Notes: generated by a model from the letters alone, not told the origin. Shown: positions 33,271-43,592, numbered from the stretch's first letter. The stretch is DNA of 64,000 nt from Flavobacterium daejeonense DSM 17708 (GCF_000425425.1 NZ_AUDK01000010.1:62001-126000), one strand, 5' to 3'. Numbers and translations: made by a program.

Positions 33271-36200
33271 ATGGTGAAAATTTTACGTCTACTATATTCC
33301 TGTTTTTTTCTTGTTTTCTTTGTTTTTTGGAACTTTAATCAAGCTAATGCTAAACCTGTAATTTTTGGGGATGAAAGAATGGTAGCTGCTTCTGTTGTTG
33401 ATTTTACTTTTAATAATGACAACAGTTGCTCGGGAACACCAATCACTTTTGTTCCTCAAGTAAGCGGAGATGCACCTTTTACTTATGAGTGGGATTTTGG
33501 TGATGGAACTACTTCTACTAATAGTAATCCTACGCATACTTTTACTGCCTTAGGTTGTGGTACTCAAACTTTCTCCGTAAAATTAACGGTGAAAGACAGA
33601 AACGGTATTTCGACTACTTCTGTTCCTAAAATTGTTACTGTAAAACAGAAACCAGATTTAAAGTTTGTCAATCCAGATGCTGATAATACTTCAGTTTTTG
33701 AACGTTGCGGTGATAATAATACGAATTTAACGTATACCATTAGAGTAGGTAATGCTTCTGCTTCGGTCTCCTGTATTAGTTCGTACAATATAGATTGGGG
33801 TGATGGAAGCACTGAAACGAATGTTAGTTTTCCTATGACACATACCTACCAACGTTTAGGTTCTTTTAATATGGTTATTACTGCCGTAGGAAGTGCAGGT
33901 TGTAATAATAGTATTTCGTACATCGTAAAAAATTCAAACAATCCTGTAGGAGCTTTGATTGCTCCGGGGAATACGACCAACTTTTGTATTCCTGTGGCTC
34001 CAATGAATTTTGCCATTGGTTCCTGGGCATTAAATCCTTCAGATACACGATATACTGTGAATTTTGGTGATGGTACAATTGAAAATTATACACAATCGCA
34101 ATTAGAAAGTTCAGCATATTATAATGCTTCAAATCCTTCTGCTTCACAGGGATTTCTTATTCCGCATACTTTTACGCGATTTAATTGTCCGGGTGGAAGT
34201 ACGGTAACTTTGACTATTAGTAATTCTTGTGGAAGTACGAGTTTATCTGCCGGGCCTATCATTATTTTGGATAAACCTACTGTAAGTTTTAATTCGCCAA
34301 GTATAGCCTGTGTGAATTCGTCAGTTTATTTTAGTAATACCACTGTTGCCGGATTTAAAAATGATTGTAGTACAGTGGGAGTATATACCTGGGATTTTGG
34401 TGATGGAACACCCGTATTTAATCAGGTTAATCCAAGTCATGTTTATACTTCACCAGGGTCATATACCATTAAACTAAATGCTGTAACGCCTTGTGGTGTG
34501 GGGGTAGAATATAGAAGAGATATTTGTGTGGAACCTGTTTTACAACCCAATTTTACTTATACAAAAGCTTGTGTCAATTCGAATACTCAGATTAGCAATA
34601 CAACCGACACGAGATTTGCCTGTGGTAATCAGAGTTACTATTGGTCAATTACGTCTTATTATGATCCGTATTGTGAAAATGAAAGAGGGAATTGGTATTT
34701 TACTGCCGGAACAGGTTCTACTTCAAAAGACCCTGTGATTAATTTTACGATTTCGGGAACATATTACCTGCGTTTAAGAACTATAAATTCTTGTGGTATC
34801 GAACGGGAGATTACTAAAATGATTGAAGTCAAAAAGCCTCCGATTATTTCTTTAGATCCTATTTCTAATTATTGTAATTCTGCTACGATAAATCCGGTTG
34901 GAAAAATAATAGAAAATTGTGCACCAGGTTCTGAACTAACTTATTCTTGGTCTTTTCCGGGAGGAACACCTTCAACTTCTAACTCCTTAAATCCCGGACC
35001 AATTAACTATACAAGGAGCGGAAATTATACGGCTACTTTTAGTGTAACTAACAGCTGTGGTACAGTTTCAGCGGTACAAACATTTTCAGTAAATACAGTT
35101 CTTTCTCCAATCATTTCGCCCAAAACAGCTCAAATATGCAGCGGAAGTTCTTTTACTGTTATTCCTTCTACAGGAGGTGGAGATAATGTACCGTCCGGAA
35201 CTACATACACATGGTCAACACCAACAGTTTCGCCTGCCGGAGCAATAAGTGGTGCATTTGCACAATCTTTGCCTCAAACGAAAATCAGTCAAATATTAAC
35301 TAATCTTACCTCAAATAGAGCTACTGTTACTTATACAGTTTCACCAATAGCGGGCAGTTGTCCCGGGGCTAATTTTACTGTAACCGTTACCGTAGATCCA
35401 TTAATTAATACCAATCCTATTATTAAAAACACCAGTTGTTTAGGTGCTAATGATGGAAGTATCAACATTACAGTAAGAGGAGGAATTCCATTTTCAACCG
35501 GAGCGCCATATCAATTTAGCTGGGCTGGGCCAGACGGATTTAGCAGTACTGATGAGGATATTTCAAATTTAGTTGCAGGAAGTTATACTTTGAAAATTAC
35601 TGATAATGGGAATTGTCCATTTGTAGCTACTTATCAGGTAAATCAACCGGCTAAATTTGCTTTTTCTGGATTTAAAACAGATATTTCCTGTCATGATTTG
35701 AATGACGGACAAATTAATTTAAATGTAAACGGAGGTACAGCTCCTTATACTTATGTTTGGACTAAAAATGGGAATCCGTTTACGGGAACTAATAATCTTC
35801 AAAATTTATCTGAAGGTGTTTATCGTGTAACTATTACTGAAATTAATAATTGTGAGATACTCGAAGGAGATTATACAATAATAAATCCGCCAGTTCTTGA
35901 TGTTACTTTGGCAAATCAAACCAACATACTTTGTTATGGTTATGCTACAGGAGAAATTAATGTAGATGTAACAGGAGGACGTGCTACACAAACAAGTCCT
36001 GGTGTTTTTAATTACAATTATTCTTGGACTGGGCCAAATGGTTTTACAAGTTCAAATAAAAATTTACGAAATCTTTATGCAGGAATTTATCATTTGAGAG
36101 TAACAGACAATTCAGGATGTACAGATGACTTAGAGGTTGTGTTGACTCAGAATCCCGAAATTAAATTAGAATATACCAAAACCGAAATTGCCTGTTATAA

Positions 36201-37638
36201 TTATAGCGATGCTTCAATTACGATTACCAACATTAGTGGAGGTGTCCCTTTTGCAACAGGAGAACCTTATATTATCAAATGGAGTAATTTAGGTTCAGGA
36301 AGAGTCCAAAATAATTTGTCGGCAGGAACTTATATTATTACTATTGAAGATGCTCTGGGCTGTCCTAAAGTATTCCCAATTACTATTGACAATGTTCCAG
36401 AGTTTTCAATTAGTCCTGATGTAAAAGATGTAAGCTGTTATGGTGAAAAAAATGGTCATATCCGATTGAATTTAGTAGGAGGAGTTGCTCCGGTAAGCTT
36501 AGTTTGGAATGATGGTTCGACTGCAGGAACGGAGCGAAATAATTTGGAACCAGGGAAGTATTCGGTAAAAATTACAGATAAAAAAAATTGTACCATTCAG
36601 GAGGAATTTATTATTAATGAGCCTTTACCAATTGAGTTAAACGCTGATGTTTCTAATCCGTTGAGTTGTTACGATGTGAATACGGGAGCTATTAATCTCG
36701 TAGTAACAGGGGGAACACCGCCTTTTACCTATGTGTGGTCTAATGGGGCTAATACAGAAGATTTAGCCAATTTGCCTCCGGATAATTATATCGTAAACGT
36801 GACAGATGCTAATGGTTGTAAAGCAACTAATTCCTGGAAAATTATTCGTTTTGAGCAATTGACTCCTACAGTTGAAACTATTACTGATTTTGATTGTGAT
36901 ACTAAATATGTTAAACAAACATTCGTAGGACATGTTAAGGGAGGAATTCCGCCTTATACCTTAAGTTGGTCAGACGGAGTGGTTAGTGGTAGTAATAACC
37001 AAATTATGAATACAAACAACAACGGTTTAATTGTATTTAGTGTAAAAGACAGTTTTGGTTGTGAAGCTAGTATCCCTTTTAATGTGAATACTCCCTTTTT
37101 AGGAGAAGCTAATTTTAATTATGCTTCTTATGGTCACGATGTGTATAATTTATATTCGATTTTCGATCCTATTTTGTTTACCAATTTAGCTACAGGTGAT
37201 TTTACCAACATTTCATGGGATTTTGGTGATGGCAATTTTTCAGATGAAGAAAATCCATTGCATATTTATACCAGAGTGGGAACTTATACCGTAAAGCAAA
37301 CCGTTACTTATCCTTTTGGTTGTCAATACGTGTATTCCACAACGATTAAAATTGAAAAAGGCTACAGCGTAGAAATGCCAAATGCATTTACACCTAATAA
37401 CGATGGTACTAATGACAGTTTTGCTCCGGTATTCTTAGGTTTTATTGAAGTTAACCTATATATTTATGATACTTGGGGAAGTTTAATATACACTGAAAAA
37501 GGAGAAAATATCAAAGGATGGAATGGAAAAGTGAAAGGTTTAGACGCTGAAAACGGAAATTATTATTACAAAATGATTGGTAAGACTTTTTACAAACATG
37601 ATGTTGTTCTGGAAGGCGCTTTAACATTAATCAAATAA
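33271..37638 (+). CDS. Large PKD/SprB-repeat surface protein, T9SS type B cargo
   Basis: This 1455-residue protein has a signal peptide (about 1-28). Several PKD domains with WDFGDG or WGDGS motifs lie at about 50-115, 160-215, 355-415 and 1305-1360. About six SprB-like repeats (about 695-1190) have the pattern C.....G.I.....GG..P..Y.W. The C-terminus is a type B sorting domain with AFTPNNDGTNDSFAP, typical of gliding-associated T9SS cargo. Such proteins are secreted through T9SS and held on the cell surface as adhesins. The SprF partner gene follows after 16 nt. Expected role: attachment or gliding; ligand unknown. Confidence 0.92.
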   Translation: MVKILRLLYSCFFLVFFVFWNFNQANAKPVIFGDERMVAASVVDFTFNNDNSCSGTPITFVPQVSGDAPFTYEWDFGDGTTSTNSNPTHTFTALGCGTQTFSVKLTVKDRNGISTTSVPKIVTVKQKPDLKFVNPDADNTSVFERCGDNNTNLTYTIRVGNASASVSCISSYNIDWGDGSTETNVSFPMTHTYQRLGSFNMVITAVGSAGCNNSISYIVKNSNNPVGALIAPGNTTNFCIPVAPMNFAIGSWALNPSDTRYTVNFGDGTIENYTQSQLESSAYYNASNPSASQGFLIPHTFTRFNCPGGSTVTLTISNSCGSTSLSAGPIIILDKPTVSFNSPSIACVNSSVYFSNTTVAGFKNDCSTVGVYTWDFGDGTPVFNQVNPSHVYTSPGSYTIKLNAVTPCGVGVEYRRDICVEPVLQPNFTYTKACVNSNTQISNTTDTRFACGNQSYYWSITSYYDPYCENERGNWYFTAGTGSTSKDPVINFTISGTYYLRLRTINSCGIEREITKMIEVKKPPIISLDPISNYCNSATINPVGKIIENCAPGSELTYSWSFPGGTPSTSNSLNPGPINYTRSGNYTATFSVTNSCGTVSAVQTFSVNTVLSPIISPKTAQICSGSSFTVIPSTGGGDNVPSGTTYTWSTPTVSPAGAISGAFAQSLPQTKISQILTNLTSNRATVTYTVSPIAGSCPGANFTVTVTVDPLINTNPIIKNTSCLGANDGSINITVRGGIPFSTGAPYQFSWAGPDGFSSTDEDISNLVAGSYTLKITDNGNCPFVATYQVNQPAKFAFSGFKTDISCHDLNDGQINLNVNGGTAPYTYVWTKNGNPFTGTNNLQNLSEGVYRVTITEINNCEILEGDYTIINPPVLDVTLANQTNILCYGYATGEINVDVTGGRATQTSPGVFNYNYSWTGPNGFTSSNKNLRNLYAGIYHLRVTDNSGCTDDLEVVLTQNPEIKLEYTKTEIACYNYSDASITITNISGGVPFATGEPYIIKWSNLGSGRVQNNLSAGTYIITIEDALGCPKVFPITIDNVPEFSISPDVKDVSCYGEKNGHIRLNLVGGVAPVSLVWNDGSTAGTERNNLEPGKYSVKITDKKNCTIQEEFIINEPLPIELNADVSNPLSCYDVNTGAINLVVTGGTPPFTYVWSNGANTEDLANLPPDNYIVNVTDANGCKATNSWKIIRFEQLTPTVETITDFDCDTKYVKQTFVGHVKGGIPPYTLSWSDGVVSGSNNQIMNTNNNGLIVFSVKDSFGCEASIPFNVNTPFLGEANFNYASYGHDVYNLYSIFDPILFTNLATGDFTNISWDFGDGNFSDEENPLHIYTRVGTYTVKQTVTYPFGCQYVYSTTIKIEKGYSVEMPNAFTPNNDGTNDSFAPVFLGFIEVNLYIYDTWGSLIYTEKGENIKGWNGKVKGLDAENGNYYYKMIGKTFYKHDVVLEGALTLIK

Positions 37639-37654
37639 AAGAAGTACATAACTA

Positions 37655-38656
37655 ATGAGAATTAAATTAATTATTATCCTGATTTCGTGTTTCTTTTATT
37701 CGAATGTTAAAGCACAAGATCCTATTTTTACCCAATATTTTTTAGTGCCGGAAACCTTAAATCCTGGTTTTACCGGCTTTATGGAAACCACTTATACCGG
37801 AATTATTCATAGAGAACAATGGCCGGATTTGAATTTGAAAATCGCTACCGATTATGCTTTTTTAAATACATGGAGTGAAGATATGAATTCCGGACTAGGT
37901 GTTAGTTTTTTAAATCAAAGAGAAAATGTAACCAATTATAATTTTTCGCAACTGAATGCTAATTATGCTTATCAGGTACGAGTGAGTGATGAATGGGATT
38001 TCAGACCTGCTATAGAAGTAGGCTTTGGATATAAGTCTTTTGCTTTTCGAAATTTATTATTGGAAGACCAAATTAATATTCGAACCGGAATTAATAATGC
38101 TACCTCGATTGATCAGGCTTTACAAAATGACAAAGTAAGTTTTTTTGACATTGGAGCAGGGATGGTCTTCAATACCGAAGATTTATGGATTGGACTTTCG
38201 ATGAAACATCTCAATAAACCCAATATTGCTTTTAACAAAGATGGAAATGTTCCTTTGAATACCTTTTTTTCATTGAGTACAGGATATGAATTTCTACTTG
38301 CCGATTATATTGATGTTCAGTTTTTTCCTTATGCCACAAAGATGTTTGTAACTGCCAATTATATGCAACAAGGGCGCTACAACCGATTGGATATTGGAAG
38401 TTCTATTTTGTTTGAGAAAATGTTTTTTGGAGTTACCGCTGTCACTAATCCGGCTAAAAACGGACTTGATAGTCATTTGTTAACATCTATTAATCTTTTT
38501 ACAGGCCTGCAATACGATCACTTGCGTTTGGGCTTGTCTTATGATATGAATACCACTAAAATTGGTAGAACAGGAGGAGTGTATGAATTGTCGCTGACCT
38601 ATCAGTTCAATTTGGATAAAAAATGTTTTGGCTGTCCTAATTATACAGGAAGATAA
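37655..38656 (+). CDS. Type IX secretion membrane protein PorP/SprF family
   Basis: This 333-residue protein has a signal peptide (about 1-20, ending VKAQ) and the PorP/SprF opening QDPIFTQYFLVPETLNPGFTG. It is predicted to form an outer-membrane beta-barrel. SprF-type proteins help export or anchor their neighbouring type B cargo; here that is the PKD/SprB-repeat protein 16 nt upstream. It is followed by a strong terminator. Confidence 0.92.
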   Translation: MRIKLIIILISCFFYSNVKAQDPIFTQYFLVPETLNPGFTGFMETTYTGIIHREQWPDLNLKIATDYAFLNTWSEDMNSGLGVSFLNQRENVTNYNFSQLNANYAYQVRVSDEWDFRPAIEVGFGYKSFAFRNLLLEDQINIRTGINNATSIDQALQNDKVSFFDIGAGMVFNTEDLWIGLSMKHLNKPNIAFNKDGNVPLNTFFSLSTGYEFLLADYIDVQFFPYATKMFVTANYMQQGRYNRLDIGSSILFEKMFFGVTAVTNPAKNGLDSHLLTSINLFTGLQYDHLRLGLSYDMNTTKIGRTGGVYELSLTYQFNLDKKCFGCPNYTGR

Positions 38657-38664
38657 AAAAAAGC

Positions 38665-38692
38665 AAAGGCTGTTTTTTAAGAAACAGCCTTT
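38665..38692. terminator. Terminator between sprF-like and DUF4242 genes
   Basis: AAAGGCTGTTT (38665-38675) pairs with AAACAGCCTTT (38682-38692), with flanking A- and T-runs. It serves both converging genes. Confidence 0.88.
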
Positions 38693-38703
38693 TGTTTTTA
38701 CTT

Positions 38704-38976
38704 TTATTCTGCGGTGACGGGATCGATGATTGTGGAAACTTTACTGATGGAATTGGCAGGAAATCCGCCTTGTTTGGCATGTTCAAGAATCATTTCCTCA
38801 TTTGGTGCGTTGTAAACACAATAGATTTTGTTATCTGTTACATAACTGTGAACCCATTGAATTTCAGAACCCATTTTAAGCAATACTCCACAAGAGGTTT
38901 GTGAGATTGCTTTGAGCTGTTCAGGAGTTAATTTTCCGGCTTCCGGAATTTCTCTTTCAATAACATACTTAGGCAT
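38704..38976 (-). CDS. DUF4242 domain protein
   Basis: This 90-residue soluble protein starts MPKYVIEREIPEAGKLTPEQ and contains SYVTDNKIYCVYNAPNEEMI, the pattern of DUF4242, a ferredoxin-like small fold; some members are described as nickel-binding. Function is unknown. It is monocistronic. Confidence 0.82.
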   Translation of the reverse strand: MPKYVIEREIPEAGKLTPEQLKAISQTSCGVLLKMGSEIQWVHSYVTDNKIYCVYNAPNEEMILEHAKQGGFPANSISKVSTIIDPVTAE

Positions 38977-39113
38977 TGCTTTTAGATTTAGAATTAACGT
39001 ACTGTTTTTTTTTGTTTTTGTGAAAGTACTAAGTTACAAAAAAATAAAGGCTGTTGTGTTGAAATAGGAGTTTAATGTGTTGTTTAATAGTTGATTAAAT
39101 GTATTTTGTAAAA

Positions 39114-39980
39114 TTATTTTTTTATAATTTTTTTGAAAAAATTTATTAGTCCCAAAACAACAAATCCAATAACAAGTCCTAAGGCAAATTCTCTGATGAA
39201 AGCTGGTAATTGTGGTGCTAAATGATGTAAATATTCGATGTTGTGAACAAAAATTCCTCCGGCAACCAGTATCAAAGCAATAGTTCCGATAACGCTTAGG
39301 GCTTTAATAACTTTCGGTAAAGCCTGTACGAGTATATTTCCCAGTGATTTTGTAAAACTTTGTTCTTTGGAACTCAATTGGATTAATTTTAAACCCGCTT
39401 CATCCATGCGGACAATCAAAGAAACAATTCCGTAAACCCCCACAGTGGCTAATAAAGAAATAATAGAAACCACTACTATTTGTTTCGATAAAGATTCTTC
39501 AATGACCGTTCCTAAAGCAATAATGACAATCTCGACCGATAGAATAAAATCAGTGATAATAGCCGATTTGATTTTGTCTTTTTCAATAGTTAAAATTTCT
39601 TCTTCGGTAAAAGTTTTATCAGTGATGGCTATTTTGTCGTGATGATGAGGAAAAAAGAATTCGTATATTTTTTCGGCACCTTCATAAGCCAGATAGAGTC
39701 CGCCCAAAACCAAAATGACAATAATTGCCATAGGAGAAAAGGCACTGAGTAAAAAGGCTATGGGAAGTATAATTATTTTGTTAAGAAGGGATCCTTTAGA
39801 AATTGCCCACAAAACAGGTAATTCTCTGGATGAAGCAAAACCGGAAGCTTTTTCGGCGTTTACCGCCAAATCATCTCCTAAAATTCCGGCAGTTTTCTTG
39901 GCTGCCACTTTACTCATTACGGCCACATCGTCCATAATAGCTGCAATATCATCTAATAATGCAAAAAATCCTGATGCCAT
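39114..39980 (-). CDS. DUF808 inner-membrane protein (YedI type)
   Basis: This 288-residue protein starts MASGFFALLDDIAAIMDDVA, the DUF808 signature, and has five or more membrane segments from about residue 70 on. A histidine-rich hinge (FFPHHHDK at about 113-120) lies between them. Function is not established; transport has been suggested for relatives. Start context has a run of TTAGTT repeats and no clear promoter box. Confidence 0.85.
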   Translation of the reverse strand: MASGFFALLDDIAAIMDDVAVMSKVAAKKTAGILGDDLAVNAEKASGFASSRELPVLWAISKGSLLNKIIILPIAFLLSAFSPMAIIVILVLGGLYLAYEGAEKIYEFFFPHHHDKIAITDKTFTEEEILTIEKDKIKSAIITDFILSVEIVIIALGTVIEESLSKQIVVVSIISLLATVGVYGIVSLIVRMDEAGLKLIQLSSKEQSFTKSLGNILVQALPKVIKALSVIGTIALILVAGGIFVHNIEYLHHLAPQLPAFIREFALGLVIGFVVLGLINFFKKIIKK

Positions 39981-40025
39981 TTAATAGTTGTTAGTTTATA
40001 GTTGTTAGTTGTTGGTGTAAAAGTA

Positions 40026-40625
40026 TTAGATACTGTCAATTACACTTTCTAAAGCTCTTCTTGATTTAGGAGTTACTTCGATACGGTTAAAATCATCTTC
40101 CGCACCATAACCCACTGCCATAGCAAATAAAGGTTTGTAATCACTCATTTCTAAGATGTATTTGTATTTGTCGGATTCAATTCCTTCCATAGCAGTAGAA
40201 TCCAATCCCAAAGCAATACTGGCAGTCAATCCTACACCCAGAGCAATATAAACTTGCTTTGCCAGCCAGATTTTCAATTCGGCTTCCGGAGTATTGGCTC
40301 TGATTTTATTGTACCAATCTCTTCGGGCAGCCGGTAATTCGGCGTCAATAACTTTTTGAAAAGCATCTAAATCATCTGCCACAGAAAAAACTACCAATAA
40401 ATGCGCCTGATTGATTTTTTCGGTATTGTGCATCGAAACCGAAGCCAGTTTTGCTTTCATTTCCGGATTTTGTACAAAGGTAAATTTCCACGGTTGAATG
40501 TTGATAGAAGAAGGCGTAAGGCGCAAAATTTCTTTTAAATCTTCTATCTTATCCTGTGGAATTGCTTTGTCGGATTGGTAATGTTTGGCAGTATATCTTT
40601 TCTGAATTAATTCTAAAATATTCAT
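40026..40625 (-). CDS. Nitroreductase-family NAD(P)H oxidoreductase
   Basis: This 199-residue FMN enzyme has the NfsB-like opening LIQKRYTAKHYQSDKAIPQD, the FMN/substrate stretch LTPSSINIQPWKF and the late GYGAEDDFNRIEVTPKSRR, where the Arg pair contacts the FMN phosphate. It reduces nitro or quinone compounds with NAD(P)H; the natural substrate is unclear. A -7 box lies 28 nt upstream. Confidence 0.87.
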   Translation of the reverse strand: MNILELIQKRYTAKHYQSDKAIPQDKIEDLKEILRLTPSSINIQPWKFTFVQNPEMKAKLASVSMHNTEKINQAHLLVVFSVADDLDAFQKVIDAELPAARRDWYNKIRANTPEAELKIWLAKQVYIALGVGLTASIALGLDSTAMEGIESDKYKYILEMSDYKPLFAMAVGYGAEDDFNRIEVTPKSRRALESVIDSI

Positions 40626-40653
40626 GATGGTGTTTTTACGAATTGAATAGCAG

Positions 40654-40661
40654 CAAAGTTA
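40654..40661 (-). promoter_or_regulatory. -7 box of the nitroreductase gene
   Basis: TAACTTTG on the minus strand matches TAnnTTTG exactly, 28 nt before the ATG. Confidence 0.6.
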
Positions 40662-40750
40662 AGCTAATTATTAGGAACTGGAAAGTGCTGAATTGTTGTA
40701 AAAACGTTTCGTTGGCACGCAGATGTTGCAGATTATAGCAGATGAAAATT

Positions 40751-41104
40751 TTAAGTTATACTTTCCCCAAAGGTCAATAAATTATTATCCGGATCGAGTA
40801 GGGCAAACTCTTTTTGTCCCCAGGGTTTGTTTTGCAAAGGAGCATTTGGATGAATGCTCACTTTTTTATCCAATAAAGATTGGTATAAACTTTCAATAGC
40901 ATGAGTTCTTATATATACCTGACCGTAATTTTCTTTAGGATTCAGGTTTTTGAATTCAAAAAAATGAATTTCGATGTTGTCTTTTTTGAGTAAAAGATAG
41001 TCACCATAATCCCCAATTTGAGTAAAACCTAATTGGTCTATGTAATAACTTTTGGTTGTGGTCTTATTCCGCATAGGTAATTTAGGAATGATGGCTGTAA
41101 GCAT
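40751..41104 (-). CDS. VOC superfamily (glyoxalase/bleomycin-resistance type) protein
   Basis: This 117-residue protein has the two-module beta-alpha-beta-beta-beta layout of VOC proteins. LPMRNKTTTKSYYIDQLGF opens the first module and KEFALLDPDNNLLTFGE ends the second. The sequence most resembles bleomycin-resistance-like members that bind ligand without a metal. No antibiotic role can be claimed from sequence. Confidence 0.8.
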   Translation of the reverse strand: MLTAIIPKLPMRNKTTTKSYYIDQLGFTQIGDYGDYLLLKKDNIEIHFFEFKNLNPKENYGQVYIRTHAIESLYQSLLDKKVSIHPNAPLQNKPWGQKEFALLDPDNNLLTFGESIT

Positions 41105-41500
41105 AATTTTTAGTTTTTAGTAAAGGTAATTATTTTAAAAGTTTATTGTTTATCAATTTTAAAAAATACAGACTAAACCTTAATCAATTACCTCAATCTT
41201 GTCCTGCTAACGAAGAAAGCATCTCCTCAGGATTTAGACTGGTTGATATTATTTGCATACTGTTGCAGGCACGGAAAGCATTTTTGTGCTGTCTGGGGGG
41301 CATTCTATTTAGCAATTAAAACATTTAATATTTTCTGCTTTCATTTGTAAACAGTTTTAACGTTAACAGAATATTTAGGGGATGTCTATGGCGGCTGGTT
41401 AGGTTTTTTTTAAGTGCATAAAAGTATTTTTTGTTAATAAGTATACAAAAAATCCTTTTATATTAATTAAAAAAATATCTTTGTTTAAAATTTAAATAAA
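41105..41500. other. 396 bp gap upstream of the AAA ATPase gene
   Basis: The only supported feature is the -7 box at 41476-41483. A minus-strand ORF of 36 codons (41193-41303) is present but has no visible ribosome site or neighbour support. The segment 41195-41310 is noticeably richer in G and C than the A/T-rich DNA that follows, so the join near 41330 could be the left edge of an inserted defence islet. Confidence 0.4.
41476..41483 (+). promoter_or_regulatory. -7 box of the AAA ATPase gene
   Basis: TATCTTTG fits TAnnTTTG and ends 17 nt before the ATG, leaving a very short leader. Confidence 0.65.
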
Positions 41501-42805
41501 ATGTTAGTACAATTTTCAATAAAAAACTTTAAAACATTTAAGGATAAAGTTACTCTAAGTATGGTTGCTTCTAATTATGATAAATCTGATTTAGAAGGTT
41601 CTAATGTTTTTGATATAGAAAATTATTCTCATAGATTATTGAAAAGTGCAGTAGTTTATGGAGCTAATGCAAGCGGCAAAACTAAATTTATTGATGCTTT
41701 AGCTTTTATGAGATGGTTTGTTATTAATTCTTCTACAAAAACACAAGAAGGGGATGAAATTAGTGTAGATAGTTTTAAATTAAGTACACAAACAGAAAAT
41801 GCTCCTTCTGAATTTGAAGTTATTTTTTTAATTAATGAATGTCAATATAGATATGGTTTTGAAGCTGACAAAAATAGTATTAAGTCGGAATGGCTTTTTC
41901 AAAAGAAATTAACATTAAAACCCAAAGAGGTTGAGCTTTTTTATCGAGAAGGTTTAGAAATAGATTTTCATAAATCATTTCAAAAAATGAAAAGGGTTAC
42001 GAAAGATGGCGATGACATTTTAAGAGATAATGCGCTTATTTTATCTCTGTCTAATCAATTTAAGGTAAAAGAGGCTAAAGAAATATCAAACTACTTTAGA
42101 AGAATTGGATTTTTATTAGGTAATGAGCCAGATCATTATGAAAGTTTTTCTTTAAATGAAATTTTTGAAAGTACAGAAATTGGTTTAAAAATAATAGAAA
42201 CTATTAAACGATTTGATATTGGTATTTCAAATATTAATGTAAGAGAGGTTAAATCTTCTGATGGAATAAAATCTCCTAAAGAATTACTAGATAAAATAGA
42301 TGAAATTATTAAAAAAAATAAAGATACTATTATTATTGAAACAGAATCTGTTCATAGAAAATATGATAATGATTATAATTATGTAGATAATGAAGTTTTT
42401 AATTTTTCAAATATGGAATCAGCAGGAACACAAAAACTTTTAGCTGTTTTAGGTCCTATTTATGATTCTTTAGTAAATGGGAATATTGTTTTTATTGATG
42501 AATTAGATTCTAGATTGCATCCAAATATTGTTTCACATTTGATAAAACTTTTTAATTCAAGTGAAACTAATCCTAAGAATGCTCAATTAATTTTTAACAC
42601 CCATAATACGAATTTGTTAAATGAAAATTTATTTAGAAGAGATCAAGTTTGGTTTACTCAAAAAAATAGATATGGGGAAGGTAAATTATTTTCATTAGCA
42701 GAATTTAAAGTTAGGAAAGGGGAAAATTTTGAAGAAAGATATTTGGATGGTAGATATGGTGGAATTCCATTTTTAGAAAATATTTCCAATTTATTTAATT
42801 CTTAA
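41501..42805 (+). CDS. AAA family ATPase, RloA/AbiLi-like
   Basis: This 434-residue SMC/ABC-type ATPase starts MLVQFSIKNFKTFKDKVTLS, typical of AAA_15/21 proteins. It has Walker A GANASGKT (54-61), a signature-like segment ESAGTQKLLAVLGP and Walker B IVFIDELDSRLHP (about 329-341). Paired ATPases of this kind sense or process phage infection; with an RloB partner the layout equals the AbiL pair. The RloB gene starts 13 nt downstream. The coding DNA is more A/T-rich than its neighbours, which hints at transfer. Confidence 0.85.
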   Translation: MLVQFSIKNFKTFKDKVTLSMVASNYDKSDLEGSNVFDIENYSHRLLKSAVVYGANASGKTKFIDALAFMRWFVINSSTKTQEGDEISVDSFKLSTQTENAPSEFEVIFLINECQYRYGFEADKNSIKSEWLFQKKLTLKPKEVELFYREGLEIDFHKSFQKMKRVTKDGDDILRDNALILSLSNQFKVKEAKEISNYFRRIGFLLGNEPDHYESFSLNEIFESTEIGLKIIETIKRFDIGISNINVREVKSSDGIKSPKELLDKIDEIIKKNKDTIIIETESVHRKYDNDYNYVDNEVFNFSNMESAGTQKLLAVLGPIYDSLVNGNIVFIDELDSRLHPNIVSHLIKLFNSSETNPKNAQLIFNTHNTNLLNENLFRRDQVWFTQKNRYGEGKLFSLAEFKVRKGENFEERYLDGRYGGIPFLENISNLFNS

Positions 42806-42818
42806 ATAGATTTTAAGC

Positions 42819-43592
42819 ATGAAAATGAAAAACAAAAAATCTATAGAAGAATTAAGTAGAGAAAAACATAGAAAACAGCTTCAGGAAGCTAAAAGAAGAA
42901 AGAAAGAAGAACCAATTGTAGAAAGAACTTTTAATATAAGGGATGAAAAACCAAAACTGTTAATAACTTGTGAAGGAAAAAATACAGAAAAAGATTATTT
43001 CTGTAAATTCAAAATATCAAGCTTGGAATTAAAGGTTGTTGGTTTAGGTGATAATACGTTGTCTTTAGTTAATAAAACAATTGCTTTAAGAGACCAAAAA
43101 GAACCAGGATATTATGAAGAAGTGTGGTGTGTTTTTGATGCTGATCCGAAGCCAGATAACCCGAATCAATTGATGAATTTTGATCAAGCAATTTTTCTTG
43201 CGAATAAAAATAATATAAAAGTGGCTTATTCTCATCAAGCTTTTGAGTATTGGCTATTACTTCATTTTAATGATTATCAAGGAGAGCCAATGAATAGAAA
43301 TCTTTATAAAAAGGCTTTAAATAAATTTTTGAAGCCATTTGGATTGAAGTATGATGATAATTCAGATAAAAGAGGTAAATCAATATCTAATGCTTTTTTT
43401 GATGTATTACTTTCATGTGAGAATGGTAAAAGAAGAATTTGTCATGCAATTGAAAGAGCAGAAAGAATTTTTAATAAATTAGAAAGTCATAAAAACCCAG
43501 CGATTAATGAATCTTCAACAACAGTTTTTTTATTGGTAAAACGAATATTAGGTATTGATAAAGATAATCCTTGTACAGAAATAAAGTTTTAA
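42819..43592 (+). CDS. RloB/AbiLii-like protein with Toprim-like motifs
   Basis: This 257-residue protein has a Lys/Glu-rich N-terminal helix and an RloB domain. CEGKNTEKDYF (51-61) supplies a conserved Glu, VFDAD (105-109) a DxD pair, and FEYWLLLHF (142-150) the family motif. The Glu plus DxD layout is Toprim-like, so a nuclease activity set free by infection is plausible; this is an inference from the family. It forms an operon with the AAA gene (13 nt gap). Confidence 0.85.
   Translation: MKMKNKKSIEELSREKHRKQLQEAKRRKKEEPIVERTFNIRDEKPKLLITCEGKNTEKDYFCKFKISSLELKVVGLGDNTLSLVNKTIALRDQKEPGYYEEVWCVFDADPKPDNPNQLMNFDQAIFLANKNNIKVAYSHQAFEYWLLLHFNDYQGEPMNRNLYKKALNKFLKPFGLKYDDNSDKRGKSISNAFFDVLLSCENGKRRICHAIERAERIFNKLESHKNPAINESSTTVFLLVKRILGIDKDNPCTEIKF

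Noticed and set aside
41193..41303. 36-codon leftward ORF upstream of the AAA gene
   Set aside because: There is no ribosome site, no -7 box close by and no known precursor-peptide pattern; possible by chance in a 396 bp gap.
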